Assembly: GCF_964340395.1 (NCBI RefSeq) | Contig: NC_135551.1 | Location: 4,369,463-4,433,462 of the forward strand | DNA from: Glandiceps talaboti | Taxonomy: Eukaryota > Hemichordata > Enteropneusta > Spengelidae | Direction: 5' to 3' | Length of the DNA: 64,000 nucleotides | In this document: in pieces, positions 47,078-58,300 of the stretch | Layout of the letters: each line of letters begins with the position of its first letter | Position numbering within the stretch: position 1 is the first letter of the stretch | Notes under the pieces: model-generated | The model's database searches: none | Seen by the model: the letters and a program-made list of their open reading frames with translations, nothing else | Told to the model about the DNA's origin: nothing | Program-made: the position numbers and the translations under genes

Positions 47078-50000
47078 AGAACTTTAAGAAAGAAATTTAG
47101 AAAAGTATACTATCCCTTGTTACACGCATTCATTCTTAGATGGATTTTCTATATGTCAAAACATTTTTTTTCTTGAACTTGAGATCCTAGACTGGGTAGA
47201 AAGGAGGTCATCCCTACAAGGTCCACTCTTACACTAATCAAATATTAGCAGACATTCTGTAATAGCTGCATTGCTAAGTTCAAATTGTTTGACAATGATC
47301 TGCTTGTCTTCTAACTATGTACACACTTCTCACATGATCATGATTGCTGTATGATAAATGGTCACAAGAAACTACAAAAAAGACTAATCATTCTATCTAT
47401 GTTTTTACTTGTACAATAAAATGAAGATAAAATCACAGAATATCTGATCACAACAGTTTGTTGTACTGTAGTATCGACTCTCTCAAAGTCCTTGGGGCAT
47501 GGCTAAAAGGGCTGTTTTGGATGTACTCATATCTATCGCATAATTGTACTCCAATATCCATGTACTGTGGGACCTCATTGACCACATAGGGCTATAGGCA
47601 TTTGTTGATGTGTGACTGCGATGCTGTGAGCAATAACATGCATCGCAGTAAATAACACAGAGCGTTGCAGTAACACATCAACAAATGATTAGCCCTATGT
47701 AGTCGATGGGGGCCCACAGTACAAGGATATTCTAGTACAATTATGCAATAGATACCAAAATAATCCCCTATCATACCATGTACAAAACAGCCATTTTGGC
47801 AATGTTCCGAGGACTGTGAGAGAGTCTAGTTGTAGTAGAATGTACAATTGTCAGCAATACTCTGTGATTTGTTTTCCCAGACATTTTTAAAAACTTTTTT
47901 TGACCTGTGCTCCGAGTCTCACAGTAAAAAATTTCTTGAGGGTGGCCTACAGTATTGCAGCCAGACCACGTTTTTGCATATCATATGACATTATTTGTTT
48001 GAACTTTGATGTTTCCAAGCTTTCAAACTAAATCTCAGAAATTCTGTGTCATTCCTCTAGTGGTGAACTTAGCAACAGCATCAGCTCCCAAGTCCCATTA
48101 GTGTTTACACATCTTTATAATTAAAACAAATTGATCGACCGACCAATCAATCAATCAATCAATCAATACAAATGTATCAGTTAACAAACTGCTAATGTAA
48201 CCTGTTACAATCTATCAATGTATCCCCTGTGTGATTATCTCGCTATATCAATAAAAGACTTGTACTGGTAGGTATTATAAATTGATATTTTAATACGACG
48301 TTTTTCTATTAAAAAAGTGACCAACTCAATCTCTCTATAGAGTTACTTCATAGTTGTTTTGTCATACATGTGACATGGTTGTATAAGATGTCACTTGGAG
48401 AATCAAAGTAATATCAGGATTTAATGAAAGCTTTCAAATACATACATGACATGAATATTAATAATTTATCACCCACTCACACATGGTAAAGCTCTGAAAA
48501 GTATACTTTATACTACTGCAGTTACAACATTGTTTTTGCAAATGGCTGGTAACCATGGTAACAGGAAGGGGGTAACCTGGTAAAAGTGTCATAGTTTCCT
48601 ATACATTATACCATAAATAATATTGGTTGGAACCTGATAAAATGGCAGATGAACTCGGGTACATGCTTACTCAGTTACTGCCCTTAACAAAAACACTGGA
48701 TAATCAATATATTTTCTTTATACTGTTCAGTATGAATAATTTTAAATATTATATGTTTGACTATTTTTTCACAATCTGAAAATCAGAATATTCATAACTC
48801 TCTAGAGCTCAAAAACTTGAGTTTGTTTAGGAAATGCAAAAAGAATCAAATAATATTGACAACAATAGGAGAAAAAATGTATTCCTCATTTTTCAGTAGC
48901 ACTATCTGCTGATATCTGCATACATTAAATCCATTGCACTGTATGCCTTCAATATCTTCAAATATCATACATCCACAGTGGCAGCTTCAAACACCAACAG
49001 TTTTTACAATATTATTACCTTGATGAATAACATTATGGCCCCAAACAATGAAGAAAAAATTGTTTCTGGTCAGCACACACATCACTTTTTTGTGTGTATT
49101 TGTGCAACCCATGCAGTCTACAAATCTAGGGGAAACACAAAAGGAACCCTCCCTACTTCAGTGAAAACAACTGCAAAGCCAATTATGAACAAGTCAATAA
49201 CATCTGCCCCACATACACATTTGCTCTAAAGTACTAAATAAAAAGAACAGCAACTGTCATAAATAGTAGACTGAGTGACAGGTTTGTTGAGAATAATAAA
49301 ACAAATTGCATTGTCACCCACTTTAGGTGGAATGTCCTGACAAGAAACAATTCTTTTTTTTTGGCCTAACAACCCACTGAATATGCAGCACTTGTTTTTA
49401 ATGAGAATTGATATTTTGTATGAAGTACCAAATGTTACGTGAGCATGGCTACGTGACAATATGAACAATACCATAGAACTAAATCACCTATTGTGCACTT
49501 TACACATATTCATAAATTGTATAGCTGACCTATTTATACATAAAGGGTAAAGTACAGGGTATATGGAGTTGACCACTTGTGATGAAATGACCACCAAACT
49601 ATGTGATGAAATTGATCACAAAACCAACTTAATTAAAATAATTTGTGTTATTAATTAAGTTAATTAGCATGCTATTGTGTGTAAGATTAAACTGGCTCTA
49701 AACAGAATTATGTTTAGATTAATTCTACTTTTGATATTAGATTTTCATACTCCTTTTCAAATTATTCATTTGGTAAATACTATCTATAAGTATGCACATA
49801 AAGGCATGCTCTCTGAAACTTAATTATTTATAACCCTACCACAAACATTACCTTTTACATGAACTTGATCTGAGTCTGTCGAGGGTTAACCAATTTTACA
49901 TTTGTAATATCCTGTGGCATACCAAAATTTGGTGTTCCCTAATCCTTACTATAAAGTGACTCACAATTAAACTCAGCTTTTATCATTCTGACCAACAACA

Positions 50001-51699
50001 AGAAATGTTGTCATTTATAGACAGGTACACTGAATAAAGGTTGAGGCATGTTACGTAAGCAGAAACAATCAGACTGAAGATTTCAGGCTATTGATGAGGT
50101 TGAAATTATGTAGAATTGAATATTATTGTACATGTACAGGGGTGAACAAATCATTTTGTGAACTGGTAGTCCCCGGACCAGTGCCTTAAAAAATCCAGTG
50201 GTCCTGCTGAAAGAATTAGTGGTCCCAGTTCCCGCTAATGTGAAACATTAAATATTGCCTATGAATATGTATATTCAGACGACTTTTTAACATAGTTATT
50301 AACAGTAAGGTACTGGTCTGATGGACCAGACAAGGTAAAATTTGTGTGGTCCGCCCCAAAAAAATTGCTAGTTCCGGACACAGGATCAGTGGATTTGTTC
50401 ACCCCCTGCAATGTATGTCTGCTTTACATGTTTCTTTATTGATATTATCTAGCATCATCACAACACATTTAGTTAGACCATAGATCTCAGCATACTACAT
50501 GGCCTATCATTAGATTGTGACGATATGAATGTATACCTCCATGGAGACAGTAAATGATATAGGTTGATATATCCAGGAAGTAATGATAATATACTCTACA
50601 CACATTACTTCCTATTTAACTAAGTGATTGGTATATACTCAAGGTATGATAATCATGTATTCATTAGTAAAGTGCACAAAATTACAACAATAACAGAACA
50701 AATGGCACACATAATGGGTTTATATAATATTGAGCAGCACTATTTATTGAAAGAAATTGAACGAAAACAATATTCTCTACAATTTACCCAGCAGTGACAT
50801 ACACATTTTTTTTCCACACAGATAAAATTTTTTTAAAGTGTGTGTTAATATGCTAGTATTTGTCCATATCAGAGCTTGGTGACAGCTGTTTGGTGCTATT
50901 TCGAAAATAATAGAATTCAAATGAGTATTGCCAATTTGGGGAGGTCATCAGTAAAATATACCCTGGCCTAGGTTAAATATATTAATGGTCATGTACGCAT
51001 TCCTTTAAGAGAAATATGTAATCGTGATTTTTTAAATAACATTTTAAATTTATATGGCACATTGAAATTTACCGTCTGTTCGTCTGAAAAAAATATATGG
51101 GTTTTCGGCCTATGGAAAGGTTTAACTGTATAAAATGGACTGATATTATACTGAGTATCGCTGACGTGGAAAACATGCCATGCGCATTACGATCTCAATT
51201 TGTGTCACGAGTTGAGATGGGATGATACAATTCAAGCTAGTAATGGATTCTATTAAATTATCACTATGACACAAACGGTAGCTTTGTTTCGTGTGTGTTA
51301 ATTCAACTGATGAATAATTAATTGGCATTATTTACACATAACGGCCACGCAAAAGTCACAAACACAAAACACGCCCCTGAGGACGGTGATATCGTCAGGT
51401 CAGGAGGGCTTGCTGCCTTGTGCATTTATGTAGAAAGCGATGCAACGACACACAACTTACCGAAATCTCTCTTGCCCTGCTGTATCCCAGAGTTGTAATT
51501 TCACTCTGATTCCCGGTGAAACTTCTAATAGTCTAGCAAAGAAATCCACCCCGACGGTCGGGTCGGAATACTCGACGAACTTTCCATCACAGAATCGTCG
51601 CAAGAGCGATGACTTGCCAACGGTGGAGTCACCGATCAAAATTAGTCTGAATTGGTATTCCCAAATAACTTCTGGAGGCAAACCTGGAGGGTCCATCAT
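39298..51699 (-). CDS. RAB39: RAB39-type small GTPase; whole gene, 2 exons
   Basis: Exons 51699-51461 and 39724-39298 join in phase 2 (CG|A, Arg80) to give 221 aa. It shows [20 protein letters not shown] (P-loop 23-30), switch [23 protein letters not shown] (71-80), the Rab39-style G4 motif GHKSD rather than NKxD, ETSAK (159-163), and the Rab39 tail [13 protein letters not shown]. It ends CC (220-221), a geranylgeranylation site; vertebrate Rab39 ends C-x-C. Rab39 acts in endosome, phagosome and autophagy traffic, partly through the C9orf72 complex. ATG 51699 or 51696 are both possible (MM); earlier in-frame residues are not Rab-like. The 11.7 kb intron is full of repeats. Divergent from the SLC35F gene across 507 bp. 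Confidence 0.96.
41382..41830 (+). repeat. Dispersed repeat copy (family R1) with G-tract
   Basis: Begins with a run of about 16 G, then GGGGTGTCACTCCTATTTGA, ATATGTGCCACCCTTTTGGG, TTTCTAGCC, TTTGGTCTAC, AGTCTAACATG and GTCCACAC, in the same order as 12893-13110. Confidence 0.65.
42168..42233. repeat. (AC)n microsatellite
   Basis: About 33 AC units following ATAGTCAT repeats, in RAB39 intron 1. Confidence 0.97.
45178..45256. repeat. (TA)n microsatellite
   Basis: About 39 uninterrupted TA units in RAB39 intron 1. Confidence 0.97.
46632..46989. mobile_element. Foldback element with arms of about 130 bp, next to (AT)n
   Basis: The left arm (46632-46760) containing TCAGAATCGGTACATACACT is inverted at 46848-46989 (AGTGTATGTACCGATTTTGA). 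The AT tract at 46992-47074 begins immediately after the right arm, which may mean the element inserted into it or seeded it. Confidence 0.8.
46992..47074. repeat. (AT)n microsatellite
   Basis: About 41 AT units directly abutting the right arm of the foldback element. Confidence 0.97.
47464..47837. mobile_element. Palindromic MITE (374 bp)
   Basis: Arms of about 170 bp are inverted copies: CATTTGTTGATGTGTGAC-like text at the left and ACATCAACAAATGATTAGCC at the right, out to TACTGTAGTATCGACTCTCT and its counterpart at 47817-47837. The loop is about 25 bp near 47640. No coding capacity. Confidence 0.8.
50137..50408. mobile_element. hAT-like MITE (272 bp)
   Basis: Ends CAGGGGTGAACAAATCA and the complement of CAGGGGGTGAACAAATCCAC. 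CAGGGGTG-type ends are typical of hAT elements. The 8-bp flanks TACATGTA and CAATGTAT are similar but not identical. It lies in RAB39 intron 1. Confidence 0.78.
51461..51699 (-). CDS. RAB39: RAB39 exon 1
   Basis: ATG at 51699 on the minus strand; donor GTAAGTT from 51460. Encodes residues 1-79 and two bases of Arg80, including GDSTVGKSS and WDTAGQERF. Confidence 0.96.
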
Positions 51700-52206
51700 T
51701 AGCTTTCCATCGCCAAGAAATCCAAATAAAAATTGTTTGTTGCAGTTGAGGAAATTTAGGTTATTTTTATAGGGAAATGTTACTGTACCACATTGACTCG
51801 TTGTCAGTAGGATTTCCCTCACTTAGGTTATGAATATACAATTTCCAAGACAAGTACTTCCTGTCAGCTGACCCAATCACCTGATTCGTCAGTCAGTCCA
51901 GTAACCCTGACGAGAGGACAATTCTGATTGGTTATAAGTACTGATCGCGCTGAAAAATTAAAAAGCCCTAAGAACATGGAATAGCATCCTTATTAAATCC
52001 CGTAAAGTAATTTGAGTATTTTATAGTACTTTGCATACATGTAGCACACCACTGTCATTTGTAGATGGCTTTCTGGATGATGTTTTATTCTTTTTGCCTG
52101 CAGTTTTTGTAAATAATAGACAAGTTAATTAGCCAATCAGAAGCTTTGTTACTTGGTCAATATTCCGCTGTCAACAAATCCCACGTGTGTTCAGAAAGCA
52201 TGCACC
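51700..52206. promoter_or_regulatory. Bidirectional promoter, RAB39 and SLC35F
   Basis: 507 bp between divergent start codons. Three CCAAT words are present: CCAAT at 51873-51877, ATTGG at 51927-51931 and CCAAT at 52133-52137, each in a good NF-Y context (CCAATCA or GATTGG). CCAAT boxes in both orientations are common in bidirectional promoters. No clear TATA box. Confidence 0.75.
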
Positions 52207-52313
52207 ATGGCTACCTCGAGGGAAGGCACGACTGAAAGCACACCTGAAAATTCAAGAAATGCTACCACATTGTTCATCAAATTCAGGAGGAAGATTTCGC
52301 CAGTATTAACTTT
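52207..52313 (+). CDS. SLC35F2: SLC35F exon 1
   Basis: ATG at 52207 in a good context (CACCATGG); donor GTAAGT at 52314 splits a Leu codon (TT|G). Encodes the polar N-terminus [20 protein letters not shown] and [10 protein letters not shown]. Confidence 0.88.
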
Positions 52314-55300
52314 GTAAGTGATCGATCCTAAGGTTTTCTGTAACAATCATTTGACAACCAAAACAAACACGTGTATGCATGCTGCACGTGTTATGTAATT
52401 GAAAATGAATGAATCTATAACCTCGATGTACACATTTTACATATGTTTTATAACAACGCCCTTATGACAGCGTTTCTATCTGTGAATTATTGATAAGTGC
52501 AATTTGATTTCCTTAATTCCAAGTTAACCTTTACGTGTACACTCAGTGCATTTTGCTAATGGGTGGAATCAAATTTTGATTCAAAGTTCCATATTTTATT
52601 CGTAAATATCAACATATTATTAAATCTACATTGTTCAATTTGTTGCCATTGGACTCAGCACTATGGCAGAATTGTTATTATGTTTAGAGAAATACACTAA
52701 AATTAAATCGCCTCCATTAAGCATTCCTAGAGTAGTTGGTAGATTTTACAACTCTTAGTTTTAATCATGTGTAACCAAAAAGACGAAACATAATTTATTT
52801 CTCACTTGTTTATGTTTCTGTACTTGCTCACTGCTCAGTGTTTATCTGATATTCAGGTGATCCCACCCCCACCCCCACCTTGTCGTCACACTTTCAATGG
52901 GAGGCTAATTTTGGTCCTAAAAGTGAATCAAATGATACTATCAAATAAACGTGGTATCCATGGCATCAAATCTCAAGATCGTTCTTGGGGTGACCGTGAA
53001 GAGATGGTTTGATACCACAGGTAGATCTAGAAATACAAATCCTGATGCTCCATGGCAACATTGAGAAGTTTTAATTGAATCCCTGGCCTTTCTTTCATTT
53101 CAAGCATTGTATTGTTTACACATGTACATTCAGCCTGTGTATACAGTATATATCATCAATGAATAGTGGAGGGGTAATTTGTGTAAATAGACGGATTGCG
53201 CCATTTCCAGAAACATGAGGTGTGTTTTTAAAGAACAAATACAGTAAATGATCAAAATATTGTATTTCAGATACCAGTATTTGTGTTTAAGGTACACGTA
53301 GTAAGTTAACAGTATACATTAGTTTAAGTTTGGTTGCCATGAATATTAGGGAACAAGGGATTATCTATGCAAGTTTTACCAGTTTCACCCCTCCCCCTGT
53401 TACTGGGGTTCCCACCAAAATTATGGTACAATTTTGCTAAAATCTATGCATGTTTTACCAGATTTCCCCTTCTCTAACCAGGGTATCCACCAAAATATGG
53501 TACAGGGTAAGAGAATACATTTGCAAGTTTACCAGATTTCCTTTCTCTGTTACCCAGGTTCCCAATTAAAACACTGTCAAAAGTAACTGACATCTTTTGT
53601 GTTTTTCCCTAATCACAGGAAATTCCTGAAAGTAGTTGTGTTTGGTCAGATATTATCATTACTAATCTGTGGTACATCTGTCACAAGTCAACTTCTCCAT
53701 GACCGTCATGGTGTAGCAGCTCCTACAACACAGAGTTTTACTAACTATCTACTCCTTGGCATTGTGTATGGGGCACAGCTATTCTTCATCAGTGGTAGGG
53801 ACGGGTTCAAGGAAATGTTCAAAGCAAGATGGTGGAAGTACATGTTTGTAGCATTGGTGGATGTAGAAGCTAATTACTTGGTAGTCAAGGCATACCAGTA
53901 CACCAATCTAACAAGTATACAGGTAACACTAACAGTCACAATCAATGAATCACTCAATGAATGAATGAATCAATCAATCAATCAATCAATCACTCAATCA
54001 AGGCAGTGATTGGTCAATCGATCAAGCGAGCAAGCAATCAATCAATCATGATCAAGCAATCAGTCAATTAATGAAATTTCCAGAGCCATCTTCTGTTTAG
54101 TAACCCAAAATCATTATGACACACTGTAGGCTTTGGTGAAAAGTCTCCAGTTTTGCTTTGACACAATCTATTCTGGAAGATTGATGAATGTTACTTTTGA
54201 ATTACTTTTGCAAATAGATGCGTCTTACTAATTTAGGATAGGCATTCTTGCTGCTCTTATGAAACAATGTACCACTTGAACTACATCCATCACCAACTGG
54301 CGATAGATTCAAGGAGAACATCAAGACGTATCTGTTTGCAAGACATTTCTAACTTTTACAACAATCTACTATTCCTGTTCAGTGCAAATAGAACATTACA
54401 TCCTGTTGGATTGTGGCGCTATACAAAATGATTTATTTATTTTGTTCAGTGTCCTTTCCTCATTGAATTCACCAAAGCGAATGACATTTTAGGTTAAACT
54501 TGTGTGACATAAATTTCTGGTTTGTTTTTACAGTTACTTGAATTGGATTGATAACACTTGGCATGTCGGAAATACAGACTCTGAGACATTCCATCATTGG
54601 ATATGAACAGTGTTATGGTATCTTTACATAACAGCTCATATTCACAAATAAATTTCGCATTAACCCAACATTTCATGTACATCTCAATTGGCCACAAAAC
54701 TGTGTTTTCTTTTTTGTTTTGTTTTTATCAAAGAATGACATGAGATACACATTTCCGTACTTCCAACATGCTGTGCAAAGTGCTATTAATCCAATCAAGT
54801 TGTTTACCTTTTCTGTTTATAACAAGTCCAACTGGTTAATGCTTGTTTGTCACAGGTTGTAATAATTTGTGAGTTTGTTGCAGAAGCTACACTTAGTCCA
54901 ACAACAATGACGAGCCAATTTTGAGACATGGATATGAGAAAATGTAAAATTGGGTTTTGGTAAAAGAAATGACAAGTCCTTTAGTGTATGTTAAAAGTAC
55001 TAAAACTTTATTACCGATGTGGTTTGTAATTTGTGTGTGTGTGTGTTTTTTTACAGTTACTTGATTGTATCACAATACCAGTGGTGTTATTATTATCCTT
55101 TGTGGTACTTAGAGTCAGATACAAGATATTTCATTATGGTGGTGTAGCTGTGTGTCTACTTGGTGTTGGTGCTTTGGTAGGAGCTGACATCCATGCTGGC
55201 AGGTCACACATGGGAGGTAAATATGTCGACGTCTGGTCAAGTTGTGACTTGCAGGTGACAATTTGCATCTTTGTGACTATAATTGTAATAACAAAAATAT

Positions 55301-58300
55301 CAACTGTAGATTAGATTAGATTAGATAATTTTATTACAACCATACAGAAAATTGAAAATTCTATTTGGGTACATATGTGTAATAAATATATTAAAGAACA
55401 CCACAATGAAATAGGCTAATGTTAGAAGTATACAAGTAAAACAGCTATATGTGGAAAATTTAAAATGAAGAGATACAGGTGAAGTAAAATGATACAAGCA
55501 CTCTGTAAAACTACTGAAAATGGCTTTTACAGTGTAAAGGAATTCCTTTGTAACATAGTGAACAACGACACAGACAAGACAAGAAAGAATAAATGCATAA
55601 AGTTCAGTGATTATTGTACTGTACATTTGTAGATTATTGATAAAAATGTGATTTGGATTGTAAAGCAGTATATTACATAATTACTAATATGCATTAAATG
55701 TTCTGAATGAGCTGTGCACTGCTGGTGTTATTTTTCCAACTGTCAACAAACTTGATATTTATTTTCATGTAGATATGCAATAAAAAAAGACTTGTTTTGT
55801 AATAATGTGCTAATGTATTTCATTTGTTCATTGATAGGTTCTGATAAGTTCCTTGGTGATATGCTGTGTTTGATTGGTGCATCATTGTATGGTATCTCCA
55901 ATGTAGCTGAAGAGTTTGCCATTAGAAACTACAGTCGTGTAGAGTTTTTAGCAATGGTTGGTCTCTGGGCTAGTCTGATTAGTGGAATACAACTGTAAGT
56001 AACTACATGCAGTCTTGTAGAATTCTTAGCAATGATTGGACTCTGGGCTAGTCTGATTAGTGGAATACCACTGCAAGTAACTACAGTTGTGTAGAATTCT
56101 TAGCAACGATTGGACTTTGGGCTAGTCTGATTAGTGGAATACAACTGTCAGTAGAATAAAATCTGTATTACTGACAAATCAACCTCAATTCTATGATGGG
56201 GTTCTGTTATTACTACATATGTTTGTCTGAAACGGCAAATTTCCAATTCTTAGCAACGATTGGACTTTGGGCTAGTCTGATTAGTGGAATACAACTGTCA
56301 GTAGAATAAAATCTGTATTACTGACAAATCAACCTCAATTCTATGATGGGGTTCTGTTATTACTACATATGTTTGTCTGAAACGGCAAATTTCCAATTCT
56401 TAGCAACGATTGGACTTTGGGCTAGTCTGATTAGTGGAATACAACTGTCAGTAGAATAAAATCTGTATTACTGACAAATCAACCTCAATTCTATGATGGC
56501 GTTCTGTTATTACTACATATGTTTGTCTGAAACGGCAAATTTCCATAAAAATACAGTGTTATCACAATTTTGTATGGGCGAATGATTGTGTCCTCATTTG
56601 CATATCATTTCAAGTGGGTGTGCAGTAATATTGTATGCACACACACCGGTGAAAGTAATCTCTGGTACATATGTAATAAAGTACCATTATGAAATTGAGT
56701 ATTACATTATTAATAAGATGAGAGAAATGAGTACAGCACTTATTGTTTGGCTATGAGGTCACTAGTCACTAATAACCCGTCTATTACCATGGAGGTTGTT
56801 ATGCAGCATCAATTTCCCCAAGGCTGAAATGAGTGAACCTACATTATAATATACACTTATTGCCTGGTTATGAGGGTAATAGTAGACTTCTATTACCCTG
56901 ATTGCTGTTATGCAGTAAATATTTCCTCAAGGCCTAAAAGCTAAGGGAAGTTAAGTTGCTACATAACAGAACAAGGGGTAATATGATGTTTACTAGTGAA
57001 ACAAGGCCAGGCAATAAGTGTTTTATAACATATCACATTCCCGGGCACTGATCTGTCCATAGTGAAAGCAAATCCCCAGATAAGTCTTCAGTGCTACAAC
57101 TTACAAGTACATGAATATTGACTTAGGGAAAATAGAATGTGATAAGTGCCCCTATGTGTTTATGTAGGTCAGTATGGGTCAATAGTTCATACCATGTGAT
57201 GCGACCTAAGCCAATCACTGAAGGCTGCATGACATTATTTTGTTATAAAATGGGGCATAAAGACTGCTATTACTGAGATTAGTTGAATTCAATTTTCTCA
57301 TATATCAAGTGTTTGATTGCAGGGTAGTTCTGGAAAGGGCTGAATTGAGTACGCTGTCCTGGAATACTGAAGTAGTGCTGTTACTACTAGCCTTTGCAAT
57401 GTGTTTATTTCTGCTGTATTCACTGTTTCCAATAGTGATCAATCTGAGTAGTGCCACCGTTGTCAATCTATCCATCCTAACAGCTGATTTCTATACATTG
57501 TTTTGCGGACTCTTCATCTTTCACTACCAGGTATGTCAATCATTCTTTGCCCCCATCATGCACTGCCTGGATAGGGCTACATGTATTTATTACATTGGGT
57601 TCCATCTATCCGTCATCCATGCATTCACCCTCATATCTCTAGCATGCACCAACTGATTTCAATCAAACCTGGCACAAAGGTAATGCTATGTGAAACATAT
57701 GCATGTCACTTTGTTTTGTGACTGAATTAAATATGGCCAATAGGCATATTTGTTGTTAAATTTCACAATTTAATCATAACTTCAGAGATGTAGTACACTG
57801 TGACTCCATTCAAATGTCTACACCCATATCATTGAGCTTTTTCAAAGCCCTTGACCTTTGACCCTGAATGTCTTCAAGATCAAATAGCCAATTTTGGGTT
57901 ATCCTCATACTTCTTGGAATAAAATTGTCAATTGATGACAATATTTTAATCATGTCATGGGTGTTACCAAGTGAGGTATGTGCATGTCTCTTAATTTCAT
58001 GACCTTGACCAGTATAACACATTGGCAACCATATTTGTGATAAAAAATGCACATTTTGCCAGTTACCGCCAAAGGTTTGATACACTCAGACACCATTCAA
58101 TTGTCTGCTCCCACATTATCAATGGTAAGCTTTCTAATGAAACTGAACTTTGACCTTGACAACAAATTTCAAGGTGAAATTACTGAAATATTTTTATCTG
58201 AACTCACTGCACAAAAGCTCCATTTGAATGTCTATACACACATAAGCAAAGGTTAACTTTCTTTTTATACCTTGACCTTTGACTATGACCTCCATATTCA

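Larger units (their letters stand above)
39725..51460. other. RAB39 intron 1 (11.7 kb)
   Basis: No gene found inside. Contents: R1 repeat with G-tract (41382-41830), AC microsatellite (42168-42233), two long TA tracts (45178-45256, 46992-47074), G-rich tracts near 44850-44871, foldback elements (46632-46989, 47464-47837), a hAT-like MITE (50137-50408) and unrecognised AT-rich DNA. Remaining open frames are short and have no coding signs. Confidence 0.7.

Noticed and set aside
51440-51772. 110-aa plus-strand frame
   Set aside because: Antisense shadow of RAB39 exon 1.
51700-51822. N-terminal extension of RAB39 (in-frame residues upstream of MMDPPG)
   Set aside because: Not Rab-like, and the family starts close to the IW-YQFRL motif; taken as 5' UTR.
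55321-55626. 101-aa minus-strand hydrophobic frame
   Set aside because: AT-rich intronic sequence next to a retroposon-like tail; composition alone explains the hydrophobic residues.
57309-57656. Read-through of SLC35F exon 5 past its donor as a terminal exon
   Set aside because: The GTATGT donor and exon 6 restore the last transmembrane helix; the extension is not family-like. Could exist as intron retention only.
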